A stretch of 24,241 nucleotides of DNA. Origin: a virus. A program made the position numbers and the translations under genes. Under the pieces are notes generated by a model that was not told where the DNA came from, did no database searches, and saw only the letters and a program-made list of their open reading frames with translations. Shown one piece after another: positions 7,401 through 15,347 of this stretch (position 1 is its first letter; every line of letters starts with the position of its first letter). The stretch covers positions 1 to 24,241 of the IMG/VR virus record IMGVR_UViG_3300044961_000030; one strand, given 5' to 3'.

Positions 7401-9502
7401 GACGCCCTCTGCCCAATCTCTATGTTACGCCTCAGCTTACGGCCTAGGCTGTTCTCAGTCGAGCGGAAGCTGTCCACATCTCGAGCGTAGACATTGATGT
7501 TCTGGACAACACTGCCGCGCGTGATTGGTATGACTTTGTTATTGCTCGCCGCCTTCATCGCTTCCACGCTATGCCGGTTGCTTACGATTGTGCCGCGCAC
7601 CTTCGGGATGAACAGCTCAGGACCGTTCTCGCCGACAATGCTAGGCTTGTTCAACGGCGGGTTGCCTCCTTTTGCAAAGAGGCCCCCAAGCAACCCGCCG
7701 CCCCCACCTAAGCCACCGAACAAGTTCTTGAAGATCGTATCAAGTCCCCAGTCGATAAGCTTAGACGAAATGTCTGCTATAAAGCGTTCAAGGTCGAACT
7801 TGCCCGTCTTGATGAACTCAGAGATGTACGACTTGACAGTGCCAGCTAGTCCCTGAAACAGCGAAGCGACTTCCTTAGTCGCTGCTTCGGCGGGCTTGAC
7901 TAGGTTCTCATCCAGCGTCGCCATATGTTGCCCGATCTCAGTGACCATGTCGGGAATATACGACCCGCCGACAACGGCTTGATAGAGCCCCTGGAACGCG
8001 CCCTTGACGCTATCAATGCCAGCCTTGGCTGTCTCCCATACAGCATTGAGCTTCGCACCAATCCAGTCTTTGATCCCGTTCACCATCGCCATGACCGCCT
8101 CGAGCGCCATAGTTTCCATGTCTCGGATAGCGGTGATGATCGTAGTTGTGGCCGTCGTGACTGAGGTCGAGACAGCTGTCCATGTCGTCTTGACGAACTC
8201 AACCAGTCCCTCCCAGGCTTCCTGGATTAGCGTCAGAATACCTCTAGCCCAAGCGCTGATCGTTTCGGTAAGGCCCGGGAAGAGTGCGTCCAGAACGTTA
8301 GCTATTGTCTGCCAGAGATTGACCCACATCTCTTTCATTGTCTGCAGTACGCCAGAGAGGTCGCCGGTGAAAAGCTGAGAGATAAGGCGGACGCCAAGCC
8401 TGAGCTGGTCTACGATGCCATTGAACAGAGCGACGACAGCATTCCACTGCTGCTCGAAAGTCACGCCCATAGCGTCGAGCGCAACACTGACAGCGGCAAC
8501 AGCAGCGATAAAGACGCCAATGGGCGAAGCAAGAGCAGCGATCATAGGCGCGAGCGCAGCGAAAGCGCTGATGATAGGTCCTAGGATCGCCAGAACAGGA
8601 CCCAGCACGGCGGCAATGCTAGCTCCTATGACAATCATCCTCTGTGTCTCAGGAGCGAGCCCACGGAACGCCTCAAGCCAGCCATTGAGCATCTCGAGGA
8701 AAGGCGCGCCGATTTCAACGATGAGGCCCCCAATAGTCTCGCGGATTTCACTGAGCTGCTTGTTGAACTCGTTGACTCCGCCGAGCCCACCGGCGTTGGC
8801 TTGTGCTTCCGCTGCGCCCTTGAACTGAGACTCGACCTCGTCCAAGATCATACCCTGGGCCTTCAGCAAGTCGCCGGATTTGACTAGCCCCTTTATCATC
8901 TCCTCTTGAGCGTCAGTGAACTGGATACCGACACGGCTTAGAGCAGCGAGGCCGGCCACAGGATCATTGAGCGCCTTGCCTAGCTGGATCGCTGAGGATT
9001 GCAAGTCCTGGCCAAGGCGCGCGCTCATGTCAAGAGCTGCAGACTGAGCGCGGTCGAACGTATCGCCTGAGACGTTCTTGAAAGTCAGCAGGTTAGCAGT
9101 AAGAGACTTCAGGATCTCCTCATCCTGATAGAGCGTCCTGAACTGAGCGTCCGAGGCGAACTTCTGCAGCTCCTCGCTCGTCTTGCCTGCTGTGTTGCCA
9201 GTCGACTTCAGCGCAGCCTCAACATCAGCGACAGCGCGAGCGGCCTCAGCAAAGTCACCAACTGACTGCTTAGCGAACAAGGTCAGCGGCGCTGTCAGGG
9301 AGGCCGACATTCCCAGGCCGATATTGCGGACGCGGTTGCCGAACGCTTGTATCTTCTTCTCGACGGCAGACCAGTCCTTGACGATGGCGCTAGAGGCTTT
9401 AGCAGACGCCCTCTCAGCATCCGCCATGCCCTCTTTGAAGCCTCTGGCGAAATCGTCGAAGACCGCCTTGATACGGACCCAGACTGTACGCTCCTCAGCC
9501 AT
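7397..9502 (-). CDS. Tail tape measure protein
   Basis: This 701-residue protein sits right after the tail assembly chaperone, the standard place for the tape measure. Residues 1-280 are mostly alpha-helical with the motif ALKSTGNTAGKTSEELQKFA, usual in lambda-like tape measures. Residues about 289-345 are a long hydrophobic Ala/Ile-rich segment that could enter the inner membrane. The C-terminus is Gly-rich and then carries the motif SIVGENGPELFIPKVRGTIV, typical of these proteins. At roughly 1.5 angstrom per residue it would specify a tail near 105 nm (inference). The ATG lies inside the end of the frameshift extension of the chaperone gene (ATGGCTGA). Confidence 0.95.
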   Translation of the reverse strand: MAEERTVWVRIKAVFDDFARGFKEGMADAERASAKASSAIVKDWSAVEKKIQAFGNRVRNIGLGMSASLTAPLTLFAKQSVGDFAEAARAVADVEAALKSTGNTAGKTSEELQKFASDAQFRTLYQDEEILKSLTANLLTFKNVSGDTFDRAQSAALDMSARLGQDLQSSAIQLGKALNDPVAGLAALSRVGIQFTDAQEEMIKGLVKSGDLLKAQGMILDEVESQFKGAAEAQANAGGLGGVNEFNKQLSEIRETIGGLIVEIGAPFLEMLNGWLEAFRGLAPETQRMIVIGASIAAVLGPVLAILGPIISAFAALAPMIAALASPIGVFIAAVAAVSVALDAMGVTFEQQWNAVVALFNGIVDQLRLGVRLISQLFTGDLSGVLQTMKEMWVNLWQTIANVLDALFPGLTETISAWARGILTLIQEAWEGLVEFVKTTWTAVSTSVTTATTTIITAIRDMETMALEAVMAMVNGIKDWIGAKLNAVWETAKAGIDSVKGAFQGLYQAVVGGSYIPDMVTEIGQHMATLDENLVKPAEAATKEVASLFQGLAGTVKSYISEFIKTGKFDLERFIADISSKLIDWGLDTIFKNLFGGLGGGGGLLGGLFAKGGNPPLNKPSIVGENGPELFIPKVRGTIVSNRHSVEAMKAASNNKVIPITRGSVVQNINVYARDVDSFRSTENSLGRKLRRNIEIGQRAS

Positions 9503-10066
9503 CGGACTTCTTCCTCCTCAGGTTGGGAGTGTCAGGGTACTGCTCATGCAGTTCCTCGATCCTGTCCATGGTCATCGGGTCACTGTCCATGTTCTTCGCG
9601 TTCAGGTACTCAACTGTCAAGGCCCATTCGTAAAGCGGCGTAGACCAGAAGCGCTTCGGCTTCCACTTAAGTTCGACTGTGGCGAGTCCGTACCAATTAG
9701 ACCACGGAGTCGCGTCATCTTCAGCTACGCCGCTTTTACGTTTCCCCTTGACGGCTTCGAGTTTCCAGTCATGGTGCGCTTCAGCGCTTCGCCGATGGCC
9801 TTGGACAACTCGCTCATGTCACACTCAGCGGTCATGAAGAAATCATCAGGAACTTGCTCGCCACCACAGCGGATAGCGACAAGAGCCACCTCGAGAATAT
9901 CGCCCATGCTAGGGTCTTCGAGACGCTGACCAAGTTCCTTGATGTTCTTCACGCCAAGCTTGCGCTCGAGAGCCGCGAGGCCCCCAAGCGTGATGCGGAG
10001 TGCGTAGTCTTCGCCATCAATCCTCACAGTGCAGACGTCAGGGGTAGCGTTCTTGTCTTTGGTCAT
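9495..10066 (-). CDS. Tail assembly chaperone, -1 frameshift fusion (gpGT-like)
   Basis: After a -1 slip at GGGAAAC (9746-9740) translation would continue in the frame that stays open to the TGA at 9497-9495. The fusion would be about 190 residues: 109 from the short form plus 81 new ones, including ATPWSNWYGLATVELKWKPK and TPLYEWALTVEYLNAKNM. The heptamer fits the X XXY YYZ rule (G GGA AAC) in the correct phase, and the second frame has no plausible start codon near its beginning. This matches the conserved programmed frameshift of gpG/gpGT chaperones in long-tailed phages. No downstream pseudoknot was worked out, and the efficiency is unknown. The extension fills a 222-bp stretch (9503-9724) that would otherwise be empty. 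Confidence 0.82.
9725..10066 (-). CDS. Tail assembly chaperone, short form (GTA gp10-like, gpG-like)
   Basis: This 113-residue protein resembles the GTA-gp10 family: DGEDYALRITLGGLAALERKLGVKNIKEL at the N-terminal half, followed by a VALVAIRCGG helix. In phages, proteins in this place act as chaperones that coat the tape measure and recruit tail tube subunits. Near its 3' end it has the heptamer GGGAAAC (9746-9740), with zero-frame codons GGA and AAC. That allows a -1 shift into the frame that continues to 9495 (see the separate entry). It follows the major tail protein gene with a gap of 42 bp. The family call is good. Confidence 0.9.
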   Translation of the reverse strand: MTKDKNATPDVCTVRIDGEDYALRITLGGLAALERKLGVKNIKELGQRLEDPSMGDILEVALVAIRCGGEQVPDDFFMTAECDMSELSKAIGEALKRTMTGNSKPSRGNVKAA

Positions 10067-10108
10067 CTCCTCTTCCTCTCAACAACCGCTCAACCACAGG
10101 TGCAGCGA

Positions 10109-10519
10109 TCAGGCTGCGGTGAAGGTGAGGTCCGAGGCGTTCTCAAACGTCATCTTGTACATGGCAGCATTGTTGTACTCGCCGGAGTACTCGATCTGGG
10201 TGCACAAGAACGCGCCCTCAAACGTACCGAAGCTCGGCATGATGAACTGGTAGTCGGGCGTTGTGCCCGCTGTCCAGGAAGTGAGCACTGCAGCTTCCGC
10301 CGCGCTGTCCTTGAACACGCCCTCGAGCTCGATGGTCGCCGAGCGGACGCCGGCGCCTCCCTGCAGGATCTCACGCCAGCCGCCAGCGCTATCCTGGTCG
10401 GTTATGTCGATGGTCTCCTGGTCGAGCGTCAGCGTCTTCGTACGGCCGCCGCCGATGGTGGTGAACACGCCAGCAATGTCAATCTTGACAAGGACGTCTT
10501 TTCCGAGCTGCCCAGCCAT
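10109..10519 (-). CDS. Major tail (tube) protein, GTA/TP901-1 type
   Basis: This 136-residue protein matches the small major tail proteins of GTA-like phages. Visible features are an N-terminal GKDVLVKIDIAGVFTTIGGG, then LDQETIDITDQDSAGGWREI, and a C-terminal YSGEYNNAAMYKMTFENASD. It polymerises into the tail tube. Its neighbours are the tail terminator upstream and the tail chaperone downstream, the usual order. The length is normal. Start and stop are clear, with only 3 bp between this gene and the DUF3168 gene. Confidence 0.93.
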   Translation of the reverse strand: MAGQLGKDVLVKIDIAGVFTTIGGGRTKTLTLDQETIDITDQDSAGGWREILQGGAGVRSATIELEGVFKDSAAEAAVLTSWTAGTTPDYQFIMPSFGTFEGAFLCTQIEYSGEYNNAAMYKMTFENASDLTFTAA

Positions 10520-10522
10520 AAT

Positions 10523-10942
10523 CTAAGTCTCCTCTAGCAAGGCTCTGAAGGACGTCAGGCTGTGCCAGACCTGGCCGTCAGGTTCACGGATGCACGAATA
10601 TCCCTCACGGCGCAACAGCACCACTCGGCAATTCGTGAGCACAAAAGGCGCAGTATCGTGAAGGAGCTCTTCGATCCTCCCGCTGATTAGTCTTGCCGGC
10701 TTGCTGCTCTCAGCGTCGCTGAAGACGTGGATGCGAGGACGAGTCTCCCAACCATCCTCAGTCGACGTGTCCCACTCGGCCGTATCGCCAGCCTCATAGA
10801 AGACGTACGGAAACGCAGCCTCATCAGAGACGTGATCGAAGAAGCGCAATGTCCCTCCGCACAACGCGACGAGCGGCGCGTCTGCGAGGAGAGTTGCCCG
10901 GACGTAAGCCTGCAATTCTGTGGTCGCGGTCATCTCATCCAA
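10523..10942 (-). CDS. DUF3168 tail terminator / tail completion protein
   Basis: This 139-residue protein has the DUF3168 pattern: a leading ELQAYVRATLLADAPLVALCGG helix, then FPYVFYEAGDTAEW and RIHVFSDAESSKPARLISGRIEELL. Members cap the tail tube and join it to the head in GTA-like phages. The start overlaps the end of the HK97 gp10-like gene by 8 bp. Domain content, length and gene order all agree. Confidence 0.92.
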   Translation of the reverse strand: MDEMTATTELQAYVRATLLADAPLVALCGGTLRFFDHVSDEAAFPYVFYEAGDTAEWDTSTEDGWETRPRIHVFSDAESSKPARLISGRIEELLHDTAPFVLTNCRVVLLRREGYSCIREPDGQVWHSLTSFRALLEET

Positions 10943-11366
10943 CTCTCAACGCATCAGCGATCAGCTCGGCGATCTTGTCAGCGCTCTCACGAGCGCTTGG
11001 CATGAGATATGGACGAGGCGCCATCTTGCTCGTGCCATTCTCCAGATAGCCTGCATAGTCTGCTAACGAGTTTACGTCATAGCTGAGAGGCTCGTCACCT
11101 GGCTGGATGTTGATGCCGCGCACTAGCGTTCCAGTGTCGTTTGCTGGCGCTTCGCCCGGAGCAGATGCGCGATGGGTACCTTTCTTGCCAGACTTGTAGA
11201 AACGGCCTGACTTCGGCCCGCTCAGTATCTTTCTCTGGGCTGTCGACTGAACGAGAAACGCGCCTGCGCGAAGCGCAGTCATCACGCGGCTCTGTCCTTC
11301 GCTACCTGAGATCTGATCTTCGATCTCCTTGAGTACAGTAGAGTCGACTCTGATTTCTAGCCTCAT
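10935..11366 (-). CDS. HK97 gp10-like head-tail junction protein
   Basis: This protein of about 143 residues resembles the HK97 gp10 family: basic, with the central SGRFYKSGKKGTHRASAPGE segment and the C-terminal YAGYLENGTSKMAPRPYLMP motif characteristic of the family. It belongs to the neck region between head and tail. I place the start at the ATG at 11366 (MRLEIRVD) because it overlaps the previous stop as ATGA and has a good ribosome-binding site (TAGGAG, 7 nt upstream). An in-frame start at 11387 would add 7 residues but would lie further inside the upstream gene. Confidence 0.9.
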   Translation of the reverse strand: MRLEIRVDSTVLKEIEDQISGSEGQSRVMTALRAGAFLVQSTAQRKILSGPKSGRFYKSGKKGTHRASAPGEAPANDTGTLVRGINIQPGDEPLSYDVNSLADYAGYLENGTSKMAPRPYLMPSARESADKIAELIADALRVG

Positions 11367-11713
11367 AACGGAGCTCCTACAACGCAATCGAGTTGCATGT
11401 AGTTCTTCCTGTGGTCAGTTTCCTGGGCCCCGATGACGTAAAGCTCTAAGCCATTCCACAGGATCGTCATGCCGCGAACAATGTCTGAGCGGTACCGCAA
11501 GAAGACCGTGTAGTCGACGCGCTTGTCTATCTGCTGATACCTCCAGACTTCACGCGCGCCTGCAGGCGTCACATAGGCGTATAGCTCATCCCCCATAGTA
11601 TCGGCGCGAGAAAAGCCGCCAATGTCGTCAGCCGTGCGCGCAATCACTTTCAGCGTGATCCTATCACGCATCCTTCCGATGAGGTGTGGTCGACGAGTAG
11701 GCCCGCTACCCAT
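11363..11713 (-). CDS. Head-tail adaptor / head closure protein
   Basis: This 116-residue protein matches the phage head-tail joining family (SPP1 gp16 / HK97 gp7-like). It shows IGRMRDRITLKV at the N-terminus, then DELYAYVTPAGAREVWRYQQ, VFLRYRSDIVRGMTILWNG and a C-terminal YVIGAQETDHRKNYMQLDC. These proteins close the portal channel and provide the interface for the tail. It starts only 2 bp after the connector stop, and its TGA overlaps the next ATG. Family, size and position are all normal. Confidence 0.92.
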   Translation of the reverse strand: MGSGPTRRPHLIGRMRDRITLKVIARTADDIGGFSRADTMGDELYAYVTPAGAREVWRYQQIDKRVDYTVFLRYRSDIVRGMTILWNGLELYVIGAQETDHRKNYMQLDCVVGAPL

Positions 11714-11715
11714 AG

Positions 11716-12366
11716 CTACAGCCTCCTGACCTTGAACCTGTCGAGGATCGACAAGGCAGACACAGGCACCCTGGCTAAGATCGTGCCAACTTCGAACAGC
11801 TCGCGGTTCTCGTACCAGTGCGCCGCAATCTGCATCAGAGCGATCTTGAGCATGGGCGGGATTGAGCCATTAGCGTAACCCGCTGTAAAGTCGACAGTGA
11901 CGCAGTTGTCTTTTCTCAAGTCGCTTGGCCAGAACCTACCTTGCTTCAAGATCAGCTTGCCCGGCTCGCTGTAAATGTCAGCATAATAGTTCTCTGACGC
12001 ATAAGCAGACGTCTCTCCCGCCGAGTTTGTCGTCGTCACGGACTCAATGCTCACGAGCGGAGGCAGAGGAAGCTCAAGCTCACGCAACATATCTGTGGAC
12101 ACGATTGCACCTTCGCGCACGCCATCCCACCACTCGAACAGTTCGGGGCTAAAGCGGGCCTTGTTCACCGTGTCGAAGATAGCGCGGAAGGTACGGAGTG
12201 GGATGACTGTGCCCGTATGGCGCTCAGCGAAATCTCGCACACCCGGAATGATCGTGCTCTCGATGAGCGTGTCATCCGCTGTTGTGTCGAGCCTGAGGTG
12301 CGCCTTGACTCCAGCCAGAGTGATCGGCTCGAATGAAGGATTGGTTAGCTGAGCGTACTTCGCCAT
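11716..12366 (-). CDS. Head-tail connector protein (GTA gp6 / phiE125 gp8 type)
   Basis: This 216-residue protein has the typical start of this connector family: FEPITLAGVKAHLRLDTTADDTLIESTI, then VRDFAERHTGTVIP. The C-terminal part has the NCVTVDFTAGYANGSIPPMLKIALMQIAAHWYENRE segment also typical of it. It forms the adaptor ring under the portal. The ribosome-binding site AGGA lies 6 nt before the ATG. It follows the capsid and small unknown gene with a gap of 60 bp that holds only a weak 5-bp hairpin. Confidence 0.92.
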   Translation of the reverse strand: MAKYAQLTNPSFEPITLAGVKAHLRLDTTADDTLIESTIIPGVRDFAERHTGTVIPLRTFRAIFDTVNKARFSPELFEWWDGVREGAIVSTDMLRELELPLPPLVSIESVTTTNSAGETSAYASENYYADIYSEPGKLILKQGRFWPSDLRKDNCVTVDFTAGYANGSIPPMLKIALMQIAAHWYENRELFEVGTILARVPVSALSILDRFKVRRL

Positions 12367-12426
12367 GGGCCATCCTAAAGTAGGGACACGATCCCTCGCA
12401 TCCCCACCTCCCTGTCAGAAGTTCAG

Positions 12427-12858
12427 TCACGCCGGCGGGTTAGCAGCGGCGCCGGCGCGATCAGTCTTCGTGAGCCACATGCCGGCGAGCGGCGCTGCGC
12501 TAGCATTGTTGGTCACGGTGATCTTCGCACGGATATACCGCTTGTTGCCCTTGTAACCGAGCTTGAAGGCCTTGTTGTCCGCCGACTGGTTGAACGATGC
12601 CAGTTCTTCCGTGCCGATCAGGTCGGCGTCGGCTACCGCAGCCTCGTCGCTCATGTTAGCAGCGTTGCCTTCGTAGAGCGTGGTCACGAACTCAGCTCCA
12701 GCGTCGGCGAGCGTGCCAGTGAGCAAGAACAGAGTAGCGGCGTGAGAGCCCTGAAGGTCCAGAGTCGTCGTGACCTGCTGGGTGTTGTCGTTGAGAGCTG
12801 TGGCCAAAGGCGCCAGCGCAATGCTGGGGTTAAAACCGTTGACAAGATCGAACTTCAT
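12427..12858 (-). CDS. Unknown small virion-type protein after the capsid gene
   Basis: This 143-residue protein is not assigned to a known function. It has a beta-rich look with motifs ALNDNTQQVTTTLDLQGSHA, TGTLADAGAEF and KGNKRYIRAKITVTNNASAA, a pattern often seen in small proteins encoded next to capsid genes in phages. A role as a capsid decoration protein is plausible from its place and repetitive beta pattern but is not shown. A ribosome-binding site GAGGT lies 5-6 nt before the ATG. It is read directly after the capsid gene, with a hairpin in between. It has no cysteines and is Ala/Asn/Thr-rich. Confidence 0.8.
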   Translation of the reverse strand: MKFDLVNGFNPSIALAPLATALNDNTQQVTTTLDLQGSHAATLFLLTGTLADAGAEFVTTLYEGNAANMSDEAAVADADLIGTEELASFNQSADNKAFKLGYKGNKRYIRAKITVTNNASAAPLAGMWLTKTDRAGAAANPPA

Positions 12859-12892
12859 GGTCTACCTCGTTTGCTTTCGATCATTGAGTGAA

Positions 12893-12912
12893 GAAGGAGC
12901 CGAAGCTCCTTC
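12893..12912 (-). terminator. UUCG-loop hairpin just after the capsid gene
   Basis: On the minus strand GAAGGAGC and GCTCCTTC form an 8-bp perfect stem with a TTCG tetraloop, 4 nt after the capsid stop. The following tract (TTCACTC) is only weakly T-rich, so it is either a partial terminator or an mRNA-stabilising 3' hairpin that raises capsid output relative to downstream genes. Confidence 0.65.
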
Positions 12913-12916
12913 AAGT

Positions 12917-14239
12917 TCAGGTGGAGAACTTGAGAAGCTTGATCGCTTCGTAGTTCTGGATGCCCCCGCCTACGCGCTTCGTCGTGTAGAACCCGACATA
13001 GGGCTTCTGGGTGAAAGCGTCACGCAGCACGCGCACGCCGATCCGGTCGACGATCAGATAGCCACGGCGGAAGTCGCCGAAGGCGATAGCAAACGCATCG
13101 GGATCAGTGTCGGGCATTTCCTCAGCTTCGATGGTTGGGAAGCCGAGGATCGTGCTGGGCTGGCCGGCAGTGATGCCAGGCTGCCACAGGTAGGCGCCAT
13201 CAGTGTCCTTGAGCTTGCGGACCTCAGACATGGTGGTGCGGTTCATCATAAAGCGAGCGCCCGAACGGAAGCCCGCCTTCAGCGAGTAGACGAGGTCAAT
13301 CAGGCAGTCACCGCCGTTGGGCGCAGCGACAAAGGCGCCAGAAGCTCCGGAAACGACAAAGCCCAGCTTGCCCCAGGTCCACGAAGCGTTGGCGACGGTG
13401 GGAGCCTGAAGGATGCCATGCGGCTTGTTCACGCCATTGCCGTTGATGAACGCATCAGACTCCTGCTCGGCGAAGGTCACGTTGACCTCATCGGCGAGCC
13501 ACTGCTCGATGTTCACGGCGCTGTCATCGAGAATGGACTGAGTGGCGAGAGGGAACGCATAGAGCTCCATCACAGGAAAGTTCAGTTCATCGAGAACTGG
13601 CGTGTCAGTCACCGGCCTGGACGACTGCTCGCCCACCCAGCCGCTGGCCGCTCCTCCCAGATTGAAAGGCTTCTTGAATATCGCAGTGCTCACCTGGCGC
13701 ACAGTGCAGACAGAACGCATCGGCGATGCTTCTGAGAGAAGTCGGTCCATCGCGAGCTCTGCTTCCACAGGAACGAGATAGCCGCCATCCGGATTGGTGC
13801 CGACGGACAGCGCCTTGACCTCGTTGTCCAGAAGGCCAGCGTCGACTCCGCGGCGCACATAGTCCAGGAAAGCGTCGCGGTGCTTGACTTGCAGGTCCGT
13901 GAGCTCGACGCCACTCTTGGTGGTCTGGCGCGGCGAACGCTTCAGCGACAGGCGGAGCTCGTCGATCTGCTTGGTCTGCGCGGCCAGCGCGTCGTTCAGC
14001 TTCTTGACCTCTTCGACGGTCACAGGATCGGCGCCTGGCGCGCGGCCGGGGACCATCGACTTCTTGAGCTCCGCGATTTCTTGATCGTTCTTGGCTTTGA
14101 ACTCCTCGAACGTCTTGAGCAGCGTGCTCATCGCTGCCTTCAGTTCCACGCTGTCGGCGGACTGCTGGCTCCCGCTATCGTCTTTGGTCTCGAGAACGGA
14201 CAGAAGGCGGGAGCGGTGCTTGAGAGCCATACGGTTCAT
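12917..14239 (-). CDS. Major capsid protein, HK97 family
   Basis: This 440-residue protein is an HK97-fold capsid protein. Residues 1 to about 110 form a charged coiled-coil delta (scaffold-like) domain, expected to be removed by the protease encoded just before it. The mature part carries familiar motifs: SVGTNPDGGYLVPVE (about 145-159), FNLGGAASGWVGE, AFINGNGVNKPHGIL, and the C-terminal LVDRIGVRVLRDAF-like segment RIGVRVLRDAFTQKPYVGFY. The start ATG has AAAGGG 6 nt upstream and follows the protease stop by 3 bp. The exact cleavage site cannot be fixed by eye. Confidence 0.96.
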   Translation of the reverse strand: MNRMALKHRSRLLSVLETKDDSGSQQSADSVELKAAMSTLLKTFEEFKAKNDQEIAELKKSMVPGRAPGADPVTVEEVKKLNDALAAQTKQIDELRLSLKRSPRQTTKSGVELTDLQVKHRDAFLDYVRRGVDAGLLDNEVKALSVGTNPDGGYLVPVEAELAMDRLLSEASPMRSVCTVRQVSTAIFKKPFNLGGAASGWVGEQSSRPVTDTPVLDELNFPVMELYAFPLATQSILDDSAVNIEQWLADEVNVTFAEQESDAFINGNGVNKPHGILQAPTVANASWTWGKLGFVVSGASGAFVAAPNGGDCLIDLVYSLKAGFRSGARFMMNRTTMSEVRKLKDTDGAYLWQPGITAGQPSTILGFPTIEAEEMPDTDPDAFAIAFGDFRRGYLIVDRIGVRVLRDAFTQKPYVGFYTTKRVGGGIQNYEAIKLLKFST

Positions 14240-14242
14240 GGC

Positions 14243-14884
14243 TTACCCTTTCATGACTTGGTTGAGCTTGTTAATCATCTCCATGAGCGCGTCGTCTCGA
14301 CGCTGCGGCTGGAGTCGTGCTTTCGCACCATCGAAGCCGTGAGCTGCCACGAGCTTGGCGAAAGCGTTAGGGAGGCCCGCTTCCCGCAGTACCTTCTCCA
14401 CATCTCGGATTGTCACGTCCTCCTTGACAGCTCGCACTGTGGCGCGCTCGTTCATGCCGAATGTGACAAGCGAGATTTCCCATAGATCGACTTCGAGCAG
14501 CTTGCGGAACACGCCCGCAGCGTCGCCCGGCGCCGACTTGATAGCCCGGAAGCCAATCGACAGGCTGTCGATGGCGCCGTCTTTCATAAGGGCTAGCGTC
14601 TCGCGTGAGCGCTGCACCTCGAGATTGAGCTTGCCCTTGACCCAGAGTCCCTTCCTGTCCTCAGCCATCTCGAGCCATTTGCCCAAAGGCTGGCTGGGAT
14701 CGTGCTGGAACAGCATCTTGACTTTGCTGGCGCCCTTCTTCAAGGTCTTGGCAAATGCACCCGCTTCGACAACATCGCCACCTCGGTCGACGTTGCCGAA
14801 TGTGCTGGCGTAACCCTCGAACTCGCCCGCCTCCGTGAGCTTCTTCACGTCGAGCGGTTCGGAGAAGAGCCGTTCAAAGTCCAT
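14243..14884 (-). CDS. HK97-type prohead protease
   Basis: This 213-residue protein has the hallmarks of the HK97 prohead protease (family U35). EFEGYASTFGNVDRGGDVVE opens the domain; the probable catalytic His is residue 61 in MLFQHDPSQPLG, and the catalytic Ser is in DSLSIGFRA (Ser109, less likely Ser107). VDLWEISLVTFGMNERA closes the catalytic core. It trims the delta domain of the capsid protein during maturation. Residues after about 155 are helical and may serve as a scaffold tail. It is packed between a small unknown gene (4 bp away) and the capsid gene (3 bp away). Confidence 0.95.
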   Translation of the reverse strand: MDFERLFSEPLDVKKLTEAGEFEGYASTFGNVDRGGDVVEAGAFAKTLKKGASKVKMLFQHDPSQPLGKWLEMAEDRKGLWVKGKLNLEVQRSRETLALMKDGAIDSLSIGFRAIKSAPGDAAGVFRKLLEVDLWEISLVTFGMNERATVRAVKEDVTIRDVEKVLREAGLPNAFAKLVAAHGFDGAKARLQPQRRDDALMEMINKLNQVMKG

Positions 14885-14888
14885 GCAG

Positions 14889-15263
14889 CTAGCCCTCCAT
14901 GCTCAAAGCGCGAACTTTGAAGGCTACGTCATGGGAAGCATAGGTCAAGTTGACCTTGTTGGCCGAGGTCAAGTAGTACTGCAGCACCTTGGCCGGGATA
15001 CGGACGCAGCGCGTTGCGCCAGCAGCAACAGCGACAGACAAGTCAGCCTTCTCGACTTTGCCGAAGTCAGACGACCTCAGCGACGCGGGGACCTGGTTGG
15101 CGATGGTCGGCGTCACCGACCCAGCGGCATCGTTCAAGAACTCGATGACCAGATCAGCATTTGGCTTGTTGACAGTGATGGAGTCTCCGCCTGAGGCAGT
15201 AGCAGCAAATGGCGCCGCTGTCAGGGTTTCGCCTTCCAGATTCACCGCAGCAATGTCAGCCAT
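14889..15263 (-). CDS. Unknown small beta-rich protein before the protease gene
   Basis: This 124-residue protein has no assigned function. It reads MADIAAVNLEGETLTAAPFA at the start, with no charged coiled coil, and shows alternating beta-type stretches (ADLVIEFLNDAAGSVTPTIA, VAAGATRCVRIPAKVLQYYL, VNLTYASHDVAFKVRALSM). This layout resembles small beta-sandwich proteins found in phage head modules, and a minor virion or decoration role is possible. A strong ribosome-binding site, GGGGAG, sits 7 nt before the ATG, which suggests high expression. It lies between the Mu F-like protein and the protease, a slot not filled by a conserved gene in GTA-type clusters. Confidence 0.78.
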   Translation of the reverse strand: MADIAAVNLEGETLTAAPFAATASGGDSITVNKPNADLVIEFLNDAAGSVTPTIANQVPASLRSSDFGKVEKADLSVAVAAGATRCVRIPAKVLQYYLTSANKVNLTYASHDVAFKVRALSMEG

Positions 15264-15307
15264 GATGTATCTCCCCTAGAATAGTTCGTCATGTTGCAAT
15301 GGATGAC

Positions 15308-15337
15308 AATGTACGCGGCGCGGACTCAGCATGGCAA
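15308..15337 (-). promoter_or_regulatory. Possible internal late promoter
   Basis: In the 84-bp gap after the Mu F-like gene the minus strand reads TTGCCA (15337-15332), 18 nt, TACATT (15313-15308). It would drive the strong-RBS small gene, protease and capsid. The match is moderate and other arrangements are possible. Confidence 0.3.
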
Positions 15338-15347
15338 CTATGAAGTT

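Noticed and set aside
12770-13735. 321-aa rightward ORF opposite the capsid gene
   Set aside because: Antisense of the certain capsid gene; low-complexity Arg/His/Leu composition and no RBS or domain.
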